Part shown: positions 26,930-36,342 of the stretch, one piece after another
How the letters are laid out: the number at the start of each line of letters is the position of its first letter
Numbering within the stretch: the stretch's first letter is position 1
From: JACKAQ01 sp965227145
Lineage (GTDB): Bacteria > Calditrichota > Calditrichia > RBG-13-44-9 > J075
Reading direction: 5' to 3'
DNA: 64,000 bases
Assembly: GCA_965227145.1 (NCBI GenBank)
Contig: OZ245730.1
Span: 682,001 to 746,000, forward strand
Made by a program: the position numbers and the translations under genes
The notes under the pieces: generated by a model
The model's database searches: none
Told to the model about the DNA's origin: nothing
What the model saw: only the letters and a program-made list of their open reading frames with translations

Positions 26930-28498
26930 TCAATTTCTGAGATCGAACACCCGCGGCCAAAACGGTGCGCCGGTTTGCAGATATTCGTAATCATAATTAT
27001 TATATATATAGTTCCTTTCCAACCCGATATTGTAATACACACTTCGCGAAACATCAAATTGATATTGCGGAAATTGCTGAATCAGGTCATAAATTTCCGC
27101 TTCTGTCATCGCCGGATTAACCAGGCTGATGTATTTTGCGTTTTCGAACGGGTTGTTCGAGAGCAATAATTTCAACACACCATTATTCCAATTTTCACCA
27201 GATAAGATAAGGTTTTCTGCGGATTTAGCAAATGCGCTTTGCGTAAAAAGATTCAATTCCGCCAGGTTTTCGAATGCAATATTGTGAATTTCGGGTTGAA
27301 ATTTAATCGAACTGAGATGCGCATAAAAACTGTGCCGGGAATCGATATTGTTATCGGGTTCATTCTTTTTCTCCGGGTCACCGGGTTCGCTAAAACTATT
27401 TTTGTCAACATAACTTTGGTATTTTTCTGTCCAATTTAGTCGCATTATTGGCATATCAACTTCTTTTTTTGCCAAGCTCAGGGTGGGCAAAATTCGGGTG
27501 TGAATGTGTTGCAATGTTGAATCCATCATAAAAATAATTGCCGGAATAGGTGAACTGGTGATATCGTTGATTTCAAGATGATCAAGATTTTGAAATAACG
27601 GGCTTTGCCAATCGACGCCATCTTCGTCCAACGCCTTACTCAACGCCGGGAAACTGGCATTAAACGATCTGCCGAAATCGGTTTTCTTTAACCAGACAAA
27701 GATACCGCAATTGTTTAGTTTCAACACTTTCAGATTGCCCGGTGTGTCCATCGGCAGCCATCTGAAAATCGTATTTTCGAAATCATTGTTGCTCAAATCC
27801 AGATATTTCAGTTGTGGGATAAGTGAAGATGTGACAAAATAGGGCAGCTTTTTTTTGTCTAAATCAACATTTCGTAATTCCAGTTTTTCCAATTTTGGGA
27901 AGGCCTCGACAGTCAAAAATCCAAAAAAAATGTCTGATAATTTGGTATCATTTATCCGCAACGATTTCAATTCGGGCGCCAATCCACCCATAAAAGCAGT
28001 GTTTTTTACTTTGATATTGCTATCCACAAGCTCCAGAAATTCGAGCTTTGGCAGTTGTGCGGAAAACTGTTCCCAAAAATGATCCGGCATATCAGTTTTG
28101 GCCAGCGAAAGATATCGAATGTTTTCGCTGAAATTTGCCATAGCCAAGCTCTTGTCTTTTTTGATTTTAACATCACGTAATTCGAGTTTGCTCAACACGT
28201 TTTTTGATAATGCCAGAAGCTGATTTAAATCATCCGCCTCAATTTCCATCTTTCTGATGCTGAGCGTTGCTGCGTTTTTGAGAAAAGGTAATTCCAGAAC
28301 TTCAGAAAATCTGTTCTGTAACAAAACGTCCGGATTATCAATGGCAATTCTCAGTTGTTCGCCTTCATCAAATGTTTGCGATTCGATAAATTGTAAATCA
28401 AAATAATGTGTGATAGCTATTGTTCTCATTCCTGTTTGCGCAACCAATGCTGTGAATGCGAACAAAAGCAGTAGCGAAAATGTGGTTGTATAATTCAT
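26930..28498 (-). CDS. Secreted leucine-rich-repeat-like protein (paralogue 2)
   Basis: 522 aa with a signal peptide (MNYTTTFSLLLLFAFTALVAQ) and irregular leucine-rich repeats, e.g. LPKLEFLELVDSNI, FPKLEKLELRNVDL, IPQLKYLDLSNNDF and LKVLKLNNCGIF. The fold is probably a curved LRR solenoid in the periplasm or outside the cell. The ATG at 28498 has AGGA 8 nt upstream. The gene is visibly more A+T-rich than its neighbours. It follows a paralogue of similar size (28535-29923) with 36 bp between, and the pair is likely one transcript. The ligand is unknown. Confidence 0.7.
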   Translation of the reverse strand: MNYTTTFSLLLLFAFTALVAQTGMRTIAITHYFDLQFIESQTFDEGEQLRIAIDNPDVLLQNRFSEVLELPFLKNAATLSIRKMEIEADDLNQLLALSKNVLSKLELRDVKIKKDKSLAMANFSENIRYLSLAKTDMPDHFWEQFSAQLPKLEFLELVDSNIKVKNTAFMGGLAPELKSLRINDTKLSDIFFGFLTVEAFPKLEKLELRNVDLDKKKLPYFVTSSLIPQLKYLDLSNNDFENTIFRWLPMDTPGNLKVLKLNNCGIFVWLKKTDFGRSFNASFPALSKALDEDGVDWQSPLFQNLDHLEINDITSSPIPAIIFMMDSTLQHIHTRILPTLSLAKKEVDMPIMRLNWTEKYQSYVDKNSFSEPGDPEKKNEPDNNIDSRHSFYAHLSSIKFQPEIHNIAFENLAELNLFTQSAFAKSAENLILSGENWNNGVLKLLLSNNPFENAKYISLVNPAMTEAEIYDLIQQFPQYQFDVSRSVYYNIGLERNYIYNNYDYEYLQTGAPFWPRVFDLRN

Positions 28499-28534
28499 TC
28501 TAATTTCCTTGTCAAGTTCTTTTATAACAGCATC

Positions 28535-29923
28535 TTATCGACCAAATACGGGTGGTTTGGGCATGGTTTGTTGAAAAAGCATGTGATGATTCATCCAATG
28601 CATGTCAAATTGAAAAGCATTAGAACTTAAGCCAAGCGCATTCACATTAATAGTGTGAAATGAGTGCTGGTTGTCCGCAAATTTTTCACGCAATTCGAAT
28701 AATTCAACATTATTAATGTTGGTATTTGCGAGATAAATATTTTGAACAGCGGCAAATTTGGGCATAGCTAACAGAAATTCAACATCCGCCGTTTCGATAT
28801 CCGGCGATGCCAATGTTATGCTCGTTAATTTGGCCGCCAGAGAATCGGGGATCAGTTCGATTTCATATCGAGAGGAGAAAAACCAGCCGAGTTTTCCGGC
28901 CGACGCGCGATCTGCTGCCGAAATATTCGGATCGGTTAAATACGCGATTCTTTTAAAACCACCGGAAAAAATGCTATTGGCTTGAAAAGCAGGAATTGTG
29001 CTTAAAATTTGCTCGTTTGTTTTTGCGAAAACACCTGCATTTGTGTATTCGAAATCTCCGGAATGCGCGATCCCCGGTGGGGACATAATAGTTTTGCCAA
29101 GTTTTTCTTTTTTACTAAAATTGTTAATAAACAGATGTTTAAGTGGCGAAAAAAACCACGAGTAAGTGTTTAGCAAAGTAATGTAATCTTCATTGTGTAA
29201 ATCTTGATTGTACATTGAAACCGTATGTAAAACCGGGAAAGCCCCACTTTGCGCTACGGGATTTTCTGCCAGTTTTTTTACGTTAATATCAGATTTGTCG
29301 AGAAATAATGATTCCAGTTTCGGGAATTTTTCCGCAGATGAAATCAGTTGTTCAAAAATGGTGTTGTTAATGTTGCAGCCGGATAAATCGAGAGATCGCA
29401 ACTGTTGAAACGGCAGAAGTGGTATAAAAAAAACGTCGTCATCTATTTTTGTGCCGCGAAACGACAGCGTTTCCATTGTTGCCCAAAGTTTATCCATTCT
29501 CGGAAATTGGGCTAACAATGTTTTTTCTTTAATGTCTTTCTGGAATTCCCACCGAAACGTTTTTAGGTTGGCCGCTGAAAAAATTCGACAAACATTCAAC
29601 AAATCCAAATTATCCAGTTCCACTTTACCGGTCGGATCGCTGTAAATAATCAATTCTTCAACCCCTGAAATGTGTGGTTTAAGCGCCGAAAGCATTGGAT
29701 TGAGCAAGTTTTTGTAATCGTTTCCGGTAATCCGGATCGAAATTAATGCGAGTTGCGGTGCCAATGAATCTTTTTGAGCGATAAAGGATTCAATTTCATC
29801 CTTCCCGTCCAAATGCAGATAAACAATTTTGCCCTCGCTGTTTCGCAAAAAGTTGAGCGAATGTTCAGCCAGCAACGGCATACAAAATAACAGCAAACAG
29901 AATAGCCCCTGTTTCCACTTCAT
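28535..29923 (-). CDS. Secreted leucine-rich-repeat-like protein (paralogue 1)
   Basis: 462 aa with a signal peptide (MKWKQGLFCLLLFCMPLLA) and LRR-like units such as METLSFRGTKIDD, LRSLDLSGCNINN, PKLESLFLDKSDI and VQNIYLANTNINN. It shares layout with the following gene but is strongly diverged. The ATG at 29923 has GGAGG 8 nt upstream. It is A+T-rich. The 153-bp region upstream, toward the helicase stop, presumably holds the promoter. Confidence 0.7.
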   Translation of the reverse strand: MKWKQGLFCLLLFCMPLLAEHSLNFLRNSEGKIVYLHLDGKDEIESFIAQKDSLAPQLALISIRITGNDYKNLLNPMLSALKPHISGVEELIIYSDPTGKVELDNLDLLNVCRIFSAANLKTFRWEFQKDIKEKTLLAQFPRMDKLWATMETLSFRGTKIDDDVFFIPLLPFQQLRSLDLSGCNINNTIFEQLISSAEKFPKLESLFLDKSDINVKKLAENPVAQSGAFPVLHTVSMYNQDLHNEDYITLLNTYSWFFSPLKHLFINNFSKKEKLGKTIMSPPGIAHSGDFEYTNAGVFAKTNEQILSTIPAFQANSIFSGGFKRIAYLTDPNISAADRASAGKLGWFFSSRYEIELIPDSLAAKLTSITLASPDIETADVEFLLAMPKFAAVQNIYLANTNINNVELFELREKFADNQHSFHTINVNALGLSSNAFQFDMHWMNHHMLFQQTMPKPPVFGR

Positions 29924-30076
29924 TGAGAAATTCCTCCTAAAAAATTCCTGTAAATGTGGGTGTTATTGGTTCGGTAATAATTTTATGGAATAAAATATTG
30001 AATTAGGAGAAAATTCACAAGATGAAAAAGAAATTGTACGAAGGTTATTCGAAGGGGTGTAAACTGTTGTTTATTA

Positions 30077-33000
30077 TTAAATTGTTGCCGAGGAAAACAG
30101 CCGTCCGCCGCTTTTCAGCGATTCGATGATGTCGCCGTAAATATGTTTTTTCACGCTGCCGGTTTGATCCATATTTGGCAGCTCCACTTCGCAACCGGCG
30201 AAAGTATCTTTCGCACCGAAGATCACCAGCAATTCCTGCGCGCGGGAAAACGCCACGTTGATGCGCTCAAACTGAGCCACAAACTGCATGTTCGCGTTCG
30301 CGCCGCCGGGCAAATGGCGCACCAGGCTCACCAAAATAATCGATTTTTCTTTCCCCTGAAACTGGTCCACCGTGTTCACGTCGATGTCCAGCGCGTCAAA
30401 TCGTTCGCGGCGAACGCGGGAACGTATGTCGCCGATCTGCCGCCCGTAAAATGAGATCACACCGACCGGTTTGCGTTTGTCCGGCCCGAAGCCGTTTTTG
30501 CGGCATTGCGCGTCAATTTTGCGGAGCAACTCGATTATCAGCGTCGCTTCCAGCGGATTGATTTTCGAGGTGCCGCTTTGCCGCTCATATTGCGGTTTGC
30601 CCTGCGCATCGCGCGATGTATCGACCCACAGTGCATGCGTTTCCGGAACGATAAATCGCCGCCCGTCGCGTGCCGGAATGGTCATGCCGTGGCTGCGCTG
30701 GCGATCCGGTTCCGGCAGTCCGCAGGTAAGCCGGTGTTCGTAAAAATGGTTGATCACCGCCATAATTTGCGGATGCATGCGATACTGCACCAGCAGCGTT
30801 TCTTTGATAGCGCCGGCAGCCTGCTCAAAATAATTTTTGAACAGCGACGACGTAACCATATCGCGGAAACGATAAAAATTTTGTTTCGTAAGCAACGATT
30901 TCAGGCGGGTTGGCGCATCTTCGAGCGCTTCTTCCCACGAGCCTTCGCGCTCCTTAAACAGCGGTGGTAACTGTCGGTGATCGCCAACGAGAATGGTTTT
31001 TCGCGCCAGCAACATGGGCATCAGCAGCTCCGGCGGGGTGGCTTTGCTCACTTCGTCGATGATCGCGACATCAAAAAAATGTTTGTTTTTGCCTTCCAGC
31101 AAACGCGGGTTTTCGTTGCAGGTGACGCCAACAACATTGCACAAATCCAGATACGTATCGATGAGGTGTGGGTGATCCAGCGTTGCCTGCACCGGATTGC
31201 GCAACTGCGAATGCCACTGCGAGATGAACGGCGCCCAACGTTCCCGGAAGTCACCTTCCAGCGCAAAACTGGCAGCGGATTCCACCAACCGGTGCTCCAG
31301 TTCGTCGCGAACGGCGGCGGGATCGTCCAGTGCCGTTTGTTCGGGCAGCCAGCCGCGCAATTGCCAGCTTTTGGCCTGTTCGCGCAACTCTGCAGCAAGC
31401 TGCGTTTTGATGCGCTGTTCACGCTGTTTGGAATCTGTTTTGGTGGCGGTTTTGGCGAGCAGTTGCTGTTTTTCATCGAGATTTTTGCGCATTTCCCGCA
31501 AATTTTCGGTCAGCTTTTCGCGGGCTTTTTCGATGCGTTTTCCGGTCGATTCGATGATTTTCAGCCCGTTTTCGACAGATTCCAGCGCCGCTTGTTGTTG
31601 GCTGCGTTCACCGGATAATCGATTCGCCAAATCGGGAGAAGTGTTGAAAGTGTCCGCCAGAAATGCCAGATTCGGTTTGGTCGTGTGGCTTTCCTTTGCG
31701 AGATCGCGCCGTAACTTGCGCCATTCGGCGAGTTGACTGTCGTCGCCGGATTCCAGCGCAGCTTCGACTGACACCAGCGATTGCTGAAGTTGCGAAATTT
31801 TTTCGCTGTCCAGCTGCTGCGGATTGCGGATTTTGGCGACGGTATCGCGGATTTCCGGCAGTTGCGATTGCAGCGATAGCCACGCCCGCCACAGCGCCGG
31901 AAATTGGGTCGCAATCGCTGTTTTGTCGGAGATTCGCTCCGGCTGAAACGGCGGAACCAGCAGATCAATTTGCGCACCGCGCATCGCGAGCAGCGGTTTC
32001 ACAAATGCATTTTCTGCGATAGCTGCCAGTTTTTCCGGCAGCGAAATTTCGGCAATTTCTTCGCCCGAAAGCAGTTGCAGCAAACCGGAAACCTGCGTTT
32101 GCAACTGTTCCAGTGCCATCAGTTTCGGCGATTTTTCCGCCGGAATGTCACTCGATTTGGCGGCTTCGGCGAGTTGATTTTCGCAGGTTTCGAACCAGTC
32201 CAGCGCATCGCGGAGCGCATTGAGCTGCGCATCCTGAATGTGCCACGGTTTCAAAAATTGGGTTTCGGCGGCGTCTGCCAGCGATTGGTAAAATTTTTCC
32301 AGCACGCGGTCTTCGGCAAAACGCTCGCCTTCGGCGGATAATTTGTGGCGGCGCCCCAGCCGGATCGCCCGGATATCCGGCACGCTGGCCAGTTTTTCCA
32401 ACGCGTTGTCCACTGCCAAATTCGCCTGCGACGCCAGCAGCACGGTTTTTCCCTGCCGTGCGAGTTGGTAAATTGCCTCGCCGATAACCGTGGTTTTCCC
32501 GGTTCCCGGCGGACCCTGCACCAATGCAACGTCCGGCGCGTCGAGCATTTTTTGCACCGCGCGTTTTTGCCCTGCGTTGATGTTCGGCATCAGCCAATCG
32601 TCGATGGGCGTGCTGAGTTGCGGCGGGGTGGCTTTGTCGATATCGAACAGCCACGCGGAAATAAACGGCGCAAATCCGGATTGCCGTTCGAGCATGTCCA
32701 GCGCCTGCTGCTGGCGGTAAAGCACTGTAAAATCACCAATTAGCGAATTTGCCAAAAACCCGTTTTCCGGCAGTTGCGCCATGCGCTGTTCGAGATACAT
32801 CGTGCGTTCGGCGGGTTTCATCGCCGGCAGTTGATCGCGGTCATCGGCGGGCAAGTCGAAGCGCACCAGCGCCACAAATGGCGATTCCCACGGACATCCG
32901 CGCAGCAATTTTTTGAATGCGGCAGCGTTCGCGGGTTGCGCATCCCGAAAATCGCCGAGCATCACGCCGGAGAAAAAACGATTGTCCCGCGCATAGCGAA

Positions 33001-33703
33001 ATTCCCATTCATTTTGCGAATAGCGCAGCGGAAAAACGCTCAGCGAATCTTCCCGGAACAGCGATTCCATCTCCCGGAATTCCTGCTCGTTTTTGGCGAT
33101 CACATGAAATTTAAGCTGTTCGTTTTCCAGCGAGGCGTCCAGATAGCGGATGCCGCCCAGTTCGCGCTCGATAATTTCCCGTTTCCAATCCAGATAATCG
33201 CGCCAGTGACGCAAATTTTCCCGGGTTTGCAGCGCAATTTCCGGCAGCTTCGCAATCAATTCCGGTGCGAGAATATTTTTTTCGGTGTGATCGCCGGAGA
33301 GGTTGCAGTTGACATCGATGGTCGCCTCGAACGGGCGCGGCGGCATGGCAACCACTTCCACAATGCGATCCACCACCAGTTGCGGCGCAACGTGATCCGT
33401 CGGAAAAAGATGACCGCGAATGCCCAGCGTAACGCCGTTTGGCAGTTGCACCTGTAGCGGATTTTGCGCCGGTCGAACGGTCAAATCGAGATAATCCGGC
33501 TTCAGCGATGTATTGGAAATAAAAAATTTGCGGGTTTCACCGGGCAAAAAAAACGCCCGGACATACGAGCCGAGCAGGGCGTTACTGTTGTCTTCCGGAA
33601 ATACCGGTTTGCCGTAACGCCGGGCAATTTGCGCCAATTGTTCCTGCAGCCGTTCCCGGTTTCGCTGAAAATCGATGTAGAGGTTTTCTGTCGCTTTGCT
33701 CAT
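30077..33703 (-). CDS. Large superfamily 1 (UPF1/DNA2-like) helicase with coiled-coil insertion
   Basis: 1208 aa. An N-terminal ~370-residue region of no known domain precedes the AAA_11/AAA_12 helicase core. Walker A is GPPGTGKTT (about 400), Walker B is IIDEVSKATPPE (about 883), and motifs GDHRQLPPLF, QYRMHP, TVDQFQGKE and NVAFSRA follow. About 480 residues separate Walker A and B, much of it predicted coiled coil rich in Gln, Glu and Leu. UPF1-like bacterial helicases act on nucleic acids, and several sit in conflict or defence loci. Here the substrate is unknown. It is divergent from the sirtuin gene. Confidence 0.88.
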   Translation of the reverse strand: MSKATENLYIDFQRNRERLQEQLAQIARRYGKPVFPEDNSNALLGSYVRAFFLPGETRKFFISNTSLKPDYLDLTVRPAQNPLQVQLPNGVTLGIRGHLFPTDHVAPQLVVDRIVEVVAMPPRPFEATIDVNCNLSGDHTEKNILAPELIAKLPEIALQTRENLRHWRDYLDWKREIIERELGGIRYLDASLENEQLKFHVIAKNEQEFREMESLFREDSLSVFPLRYSQNEWEFRYARDNRFFSGVMLGDFRDAQPANAAAFKKLLRGCPWESPFVALVRFDLPADDRDQLPAMKPAERTMYLEQRMAQLPENGFLANSLIGDFTVLYRQQQALDMLERQSGFAPFISAWLFDIDKATPPQLSTPIDDWLMPNINAGQKRAVQKMLDAPDVALVQGPPGTGKTTVIGEAIYQLARQGKTVLLASQANLAVDNALEKLASVPDIRAIRLGRRHKLSAEGERFAEDRVLEKFYQSLADAAETQFLKPWHIQDAQLNALRDALDWFETCENQLAEAAKSSDIPAEKSPKLMALEQLQTQVSGLLQLLSGEEIAEISLPEKLAAIAENAFVKPLLAMRGAQIDLLVPPFQPERISDKTAIATQFPALWRAWLSLQSQLPEIRDTVAKIRNPQQLDSEKISQLQQSLVSVEAALESGDDSQLAEWRKLRRDLAKESHTTKPNLAFLADTFNTSPDLANRLSGERSQQQAALESVENGLKIIESTGKRIEKAREKLTENLREMRKNLDEKQQLLAKTATKTDSKQREQRIKTQLAAELREQAKSWQLRGWLPEQTALDDPAAVRDELEHRLVESAASFALEGDFRERWAPFISQWHSQLRNPVQATLDHPHLIDTYLDLCNVVGVTCNENPRLLEGKNKHFFDVAIIDEVSKATPPELLMPMLLARKTILVGDHRQLPPLFKEREGSWEEALEDAPTRLKSLLTKQNFYRFRDMVTSSLFKNYFEQAAGAIKETLLVQYRMHPQIMAVINHFYEHRLTCGLPEPDRQRSHGMTIPARDGRRFIVPETHALWVDTSRDAQGKPQYERQSGTSKINPLEATLIIELLRKIDAQCRKNGFGPDKRKPVGVISFYGRQIGDIRSRVRRERFDALDIDVNTVDQFQGKEKSIILVSLVRHLPGGANANMQFVAQFERINVAFSRAQELLVIFGAKDTFAGCEVELPNMDQTGSVKKHIYGDIIESLKSGGRLFSSATI

Positions 33704-33903
33704 AAATTTCCGGATGATCGATCCGTTAAAAATTCATCACGTAACTGTTTAATTTAACAATTTTTACATTAATTGCCAGCAAAACTTGCGGAACAGCTTT
33801 TCGCCCTTACAGCAATTCTAAAAGGTCATTTACTTCATGTTAAAATATGGTTAAACTTGATAAGTAAATCTTCCAGTTCAAACATTGATTGAGGGGCAAT
33901 CCA

Positions 33904-34677
33904 ATGGCTGAAAATGGAACGTATTGGCAAAAAATTGAACAGGTTGCCGATCAATTGGCGACTGCCAAACGAATCCTGTTTATCACCGGTGCGGGCATTT
34001 CGGCGGAGTCCGGCTTGCCGACGTACCGGGGAATCGGCGGGTTGTACGAAGGCAAAATTACCGGGCATGACATTCCCATCGAAGAAGCACTTTCCGGATT
34101 TATGATGCGAAACAATCCACGCCTGACCTGGCGCTACCTCTCCGAAATTGAGCAAAAATCGCGCGGTGCGTTGCACAACACGGCGCATCGGGTGATTGCG
34201 GAAATCGAGGATACCGACCGCCGGGTTTGCGTGCTGACCCAAAATGTGGACGGATTTCACGTCGATGCGGGTTCGCAAAATGTGATTGAAATTCACGGGA
34301 ATTTACGCACGCTGATTTGCCCGAAATGTGCCGAGCGCATCGAAAATGTGGATTATTCGGGCATCGATTTGCCGCCGGACTGCCCGAAATGCGGCACTAT
34401 TATGCGTCCGGATGTGATTTTGTTTGGGGAATTTCTGGAAGAAAAGAAAATTTCGCAGCTATCTGCCGAACTGGCCCGGGGATTCGATTTGGTGTTCAGC
34501 GTGGGAACCAGCAGCATGTTTCCCTACATTTCCGCACCGGTCATTCATGCGGCTGAGCGGGGCATCCCAACGGTGGAAATCAACCCCGCTGAAACCGATA
34601 TTTCTTCAATTGTATCCACCAAAATAGGAACTGGCGCCGTGCAGGCAATGCGCGATATTTGGGGAAAAATTAAATAA
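33904..34677 (+). CDS. NAD-dependent protein deacylase (sirtuin, CobB-like)
   Basis: 257 aa. It removes acyl groups from lysine using NAD+. NAD-binding motif GAGISAESGLPTYRG is at residues 29-43, TQNVDGFH at 112-119 and catalytic His131 in IEIHGNL. The structural zinc is held by C139/C142 and C160/C163. The ATG at 33904 is chosen because GAGGGG lies 7 nt upstream; a TTG at 33889 is less likely. It is convergent with speD. It has a complete single-domain deacylase layout, unlike fused SIR2 domains of defence systems. Confidence 0.93.
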   Translation: MAENGTYWQKIEQVADQLATAKRILFITGAGISAESGLPTYRGIGGLYEGKITGHDIPIEEALSGFMMRNNPRLTWRYLSEIEQKSRGALHNTAHRVIAEIEDTDRRVCVLTQNVDGFHVDAGSQNVIEIHGNLRTLICPKCAERIENVDYSGIDLPPDCPKCGTIMRPDVILFGEFLEEKKISQLSAELARGFDLVFSVGTSSMFPYISAPVIHAAERGIPTVEINPAETDISSIVSTKIGTGAVQAMRDIWGKIK

Positions 34678-34710
34678 TTCCCCCTTTTTCCAGATCCAAA
34701 TGGGTGCTGA

Positions 34711-35100
34711 TTATTCTGCAATAACCGGTTTGTGAGGCAGCACTTTGTTGCTGCTCAATTCACCGCGTTTTAATTCCATCACTTTTACTTTTTCAGCCTG
34801 AAGCGATTCTTTCAGGGAATCATTTGCTACTGTCGGATCAACCGTTTCACCGCAGGTGAAAACGTCAACCGCGGCATATCCGTATTCCGGCCAGGTATGG
34901 ATTGCAAGATGAGATTCTGCGATGACCACAACCCCGCTGACACCGTGCGGGTTAAATGTGTGGAATGTCGAACTGACAATTGTTGCGCCGCATTCCAGGG
35001 CAGCCTGTTTCATGTATGCTTCGATCATCTGTGAATCGTTCAGAATGTTGGCATCACATCCGTAAAACTCAGCCAGAATATGACGTCCCAAAGCGTTCAT
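34711..35100 (-). CDS. speD: S-adenosylmethionine decarboxylase proenzyme
   Basis: 129 aa, the short prokaryotic form. It self-cleaves in AESH before Ser63 to create the pyruvoyl group that decarboxylates SAM for spermidine synthesis. With the ATG at 35100, the numbering of Ser63, His68 and Cys83 matches the Thermotoga-type enzyme. A TTG at 35106 sits at a better distance from AGGAG and remains possible. It lies 27 bp downstream of the XRE/cupin regulator, which probably controls it. Confidence 0.95.
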   Translation of the reverse strand: MNALGRHILAEFYGCDANILNDSQMIEAYMKQAALECGATIVSSTFHTFNPHGVSGVVVIAESHLAIHTWPEYGYAAVDVFTCGETVDPTVANDSLKESLQAEKVKVMELKRGELSSNKVLPHKPVIAE

Positions 35101-35127
35101 CGACAACGTTCAACTCCTTCTTCGTGT

Positions 35128-35652
35128 TTAATAATTAACCAACAGGACTTCTGCGGGTTTGTTTGTTAAATTTCTTAAAATCAATCGGTTATCAAAAAAA
35201 ATGTAAAAACAGGCGCCGCGGGTAACGCTGCGTTTTTCCTCGTCAACAACCAGTTCCAGCGTGCCTTTCAAAATATATCCAAAACCTTCGTCATCTTCAA
35301 AACTCTTGTCGTAAACGGCGAATGGCGCAATGGTCACCACCATCGGTTCCATTTCCAGATATTTCAATTTTGGAATCAGGCTAAATACTTGAAAATCCTT
35401 GCCTTTGGTTTCCTCTACACGATCTTTTCTGGTGTAAATGCTGTGCTCGTTTTCCTCAAAATCACGGAAAAATTTAGCCAGATCCACACCCAGAAATTCG
35501 ACAATCTGCTTCAGGTTTAACACGTTGGGCACGGTTTTGTCGCGCTCAACTTGCGAAATAAATCCTTTTGTCAATTCCGCACCCGTTGCCAGCTCCTCAA
35601 TTGTTAGCCCGCGCAACTTTCGCAACCGACGTATTTTTGCTCCGATTTCCAT
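35128..35652 (-). CDS. XRE-family regulator with cupin sensor domain
   Basis: 174 aa. An N-terminal helix-turn-helix (IRRLRKLRGLTIEELATGAELTKGFISQVERDKTVPN region, about 7-45) is joined to a C-terminal cupin_2 domain (about 95-172, with EGFGYILKGTLELVV). This two-domain type includes PuuR-like polyamine regulators. Placement directly before speD suggests that it senses polyamine or SAM status and controls speD. Two palindromes upstream (35699-35708, 35745-35764) are candidate operators, so autoregulation is plausible. Confidence 0.9.
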   Translation of the reverse strand: MEIGAKIRRLRKLRGLTIEELATGAELTKGFISQVERDKTVPNVLNLKQIVEFLGVDLAKFFRDFEENEHSIYTRKDRVEETKGKDFQVFSLIPKLKYLEMEPMVVTIAPFAVYDKSFEDDEGFGYILKGTLELVVDEEKRSVTRGACFYIFFDNRLILRNLTNKPAEVLLVNY

Positions 35653-35698
35653 ATATTAAACCCGCGCATCCTTTGTTAATCGCCGCATAATTTATATG

Positions 35699-35764
35699 TT
35701 TCGCGAAAGCGATTCAATACAAAAATATTTTTTATTGAAACATTTTGTTTAAAATATTAAACAA
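35699..35764. promoter_or_regulatory. Candidate operators upstream of the XRE-speD operon
   Basis: Two inverted repeats lie in the 165-bp spacer: TTTCGCGAAA (35699-35708, perfect) and TTGTTTAAAATATTAAACAA (35745-35764, 8-bp arms with a 4-nt centre). Both are within 115 bp of the regulator start. No other gene is divergent here, so they most likely serve XRE-speD. Confidence 0.5.
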
Positions 35765-35817
35765 ATAGCAGCCTGTGATAAACATGAAATTAGTGGCTGT
35801 TGAAATTGCAAAAAGGA

Positions 35818-36207
35818 TTAAAATTCGTGGTTTTGAAACAGCTTGATGACTAAATCTGGTTGATCAACTTCCAGAATAACTGTGCCGCGTTTTTGGGTTT
35901 CCTGCAACGCGCAATACAAATAATCGATGTTTACGCCGGCGTTGCCGATTTTTTGGGCGAGCTCCATCAGATTGCCGCGTTTGTTGGGTAAAATAACCCG
36001 CAGCGCCTGTCGTAGCTCAACCTGATAGCCGTGTTTCTGCAACAACTCCAGTGCTTTTTGCGCATCGTTTACATGCACGCGGGCAAAATCGATGAACATT
36101 GCGGTAGCGTAAACCGTAATATTGTGTTTTTTGAGAATGCGGAACATTTCGCCGGCGGCACCGGGTTTGTTCTCCAAAACGACAAACAGTTCCAGAATTT
36201 TTTCCAT
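35818..36207 (-). CDS. Tandem ACT-domain protein
   Basis: 129 aa from the ATG at 36207 (GGGA upstream); a longer frame exists without homology. Two ACT-like halves are visible: ILELFVVLENKPGAAGEMFRIL (1-60) and LRVILPNKRGNLMELAQKIGNAGVNIDYLYC (70-129). ACT modules bind amino acids or other small ligands and usually regulate enzymes. Free-standing double-ACT proteins of this size are common in Bacteria and Archaea without known partners. It follows the cysteine desulfurase gene on the same strand. Confidence 0.85.
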   Translation of the reverse strand: MEKILELFVVLENKPGAAGEMFRILKKHNITVYATAMFIDFARVHVNDAQKALELLQKHGYQVELRQALRVILPNKRGNLMELAQKIGNAGVNIDYLYCALQETQKRGTVILEVDQPDLVIKLFQNHEF

Positions 36208-36342
36208 AAAAATTTCCCAAAGCTTGGTTTGATTAATTTTGATAATTAACAATCTAATAGTTGCAATGCGCCGTTGCACGGTAAAAAACGAAAATCTGTC
36301 AGTTGGTTATTATCCGCCTTCGCGCCTTCACGGCAAAAAAAA

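Noticed and set aside
33904..34677. Sirtuin as part of a SIR2-type anti-phage system with the helicase
   Set aside because: It is a full single-domain CobB-like deacylase with zinc cysteines, divergent from the helicase; the SIR2 defence pattern of fused or large partner genes is absent.
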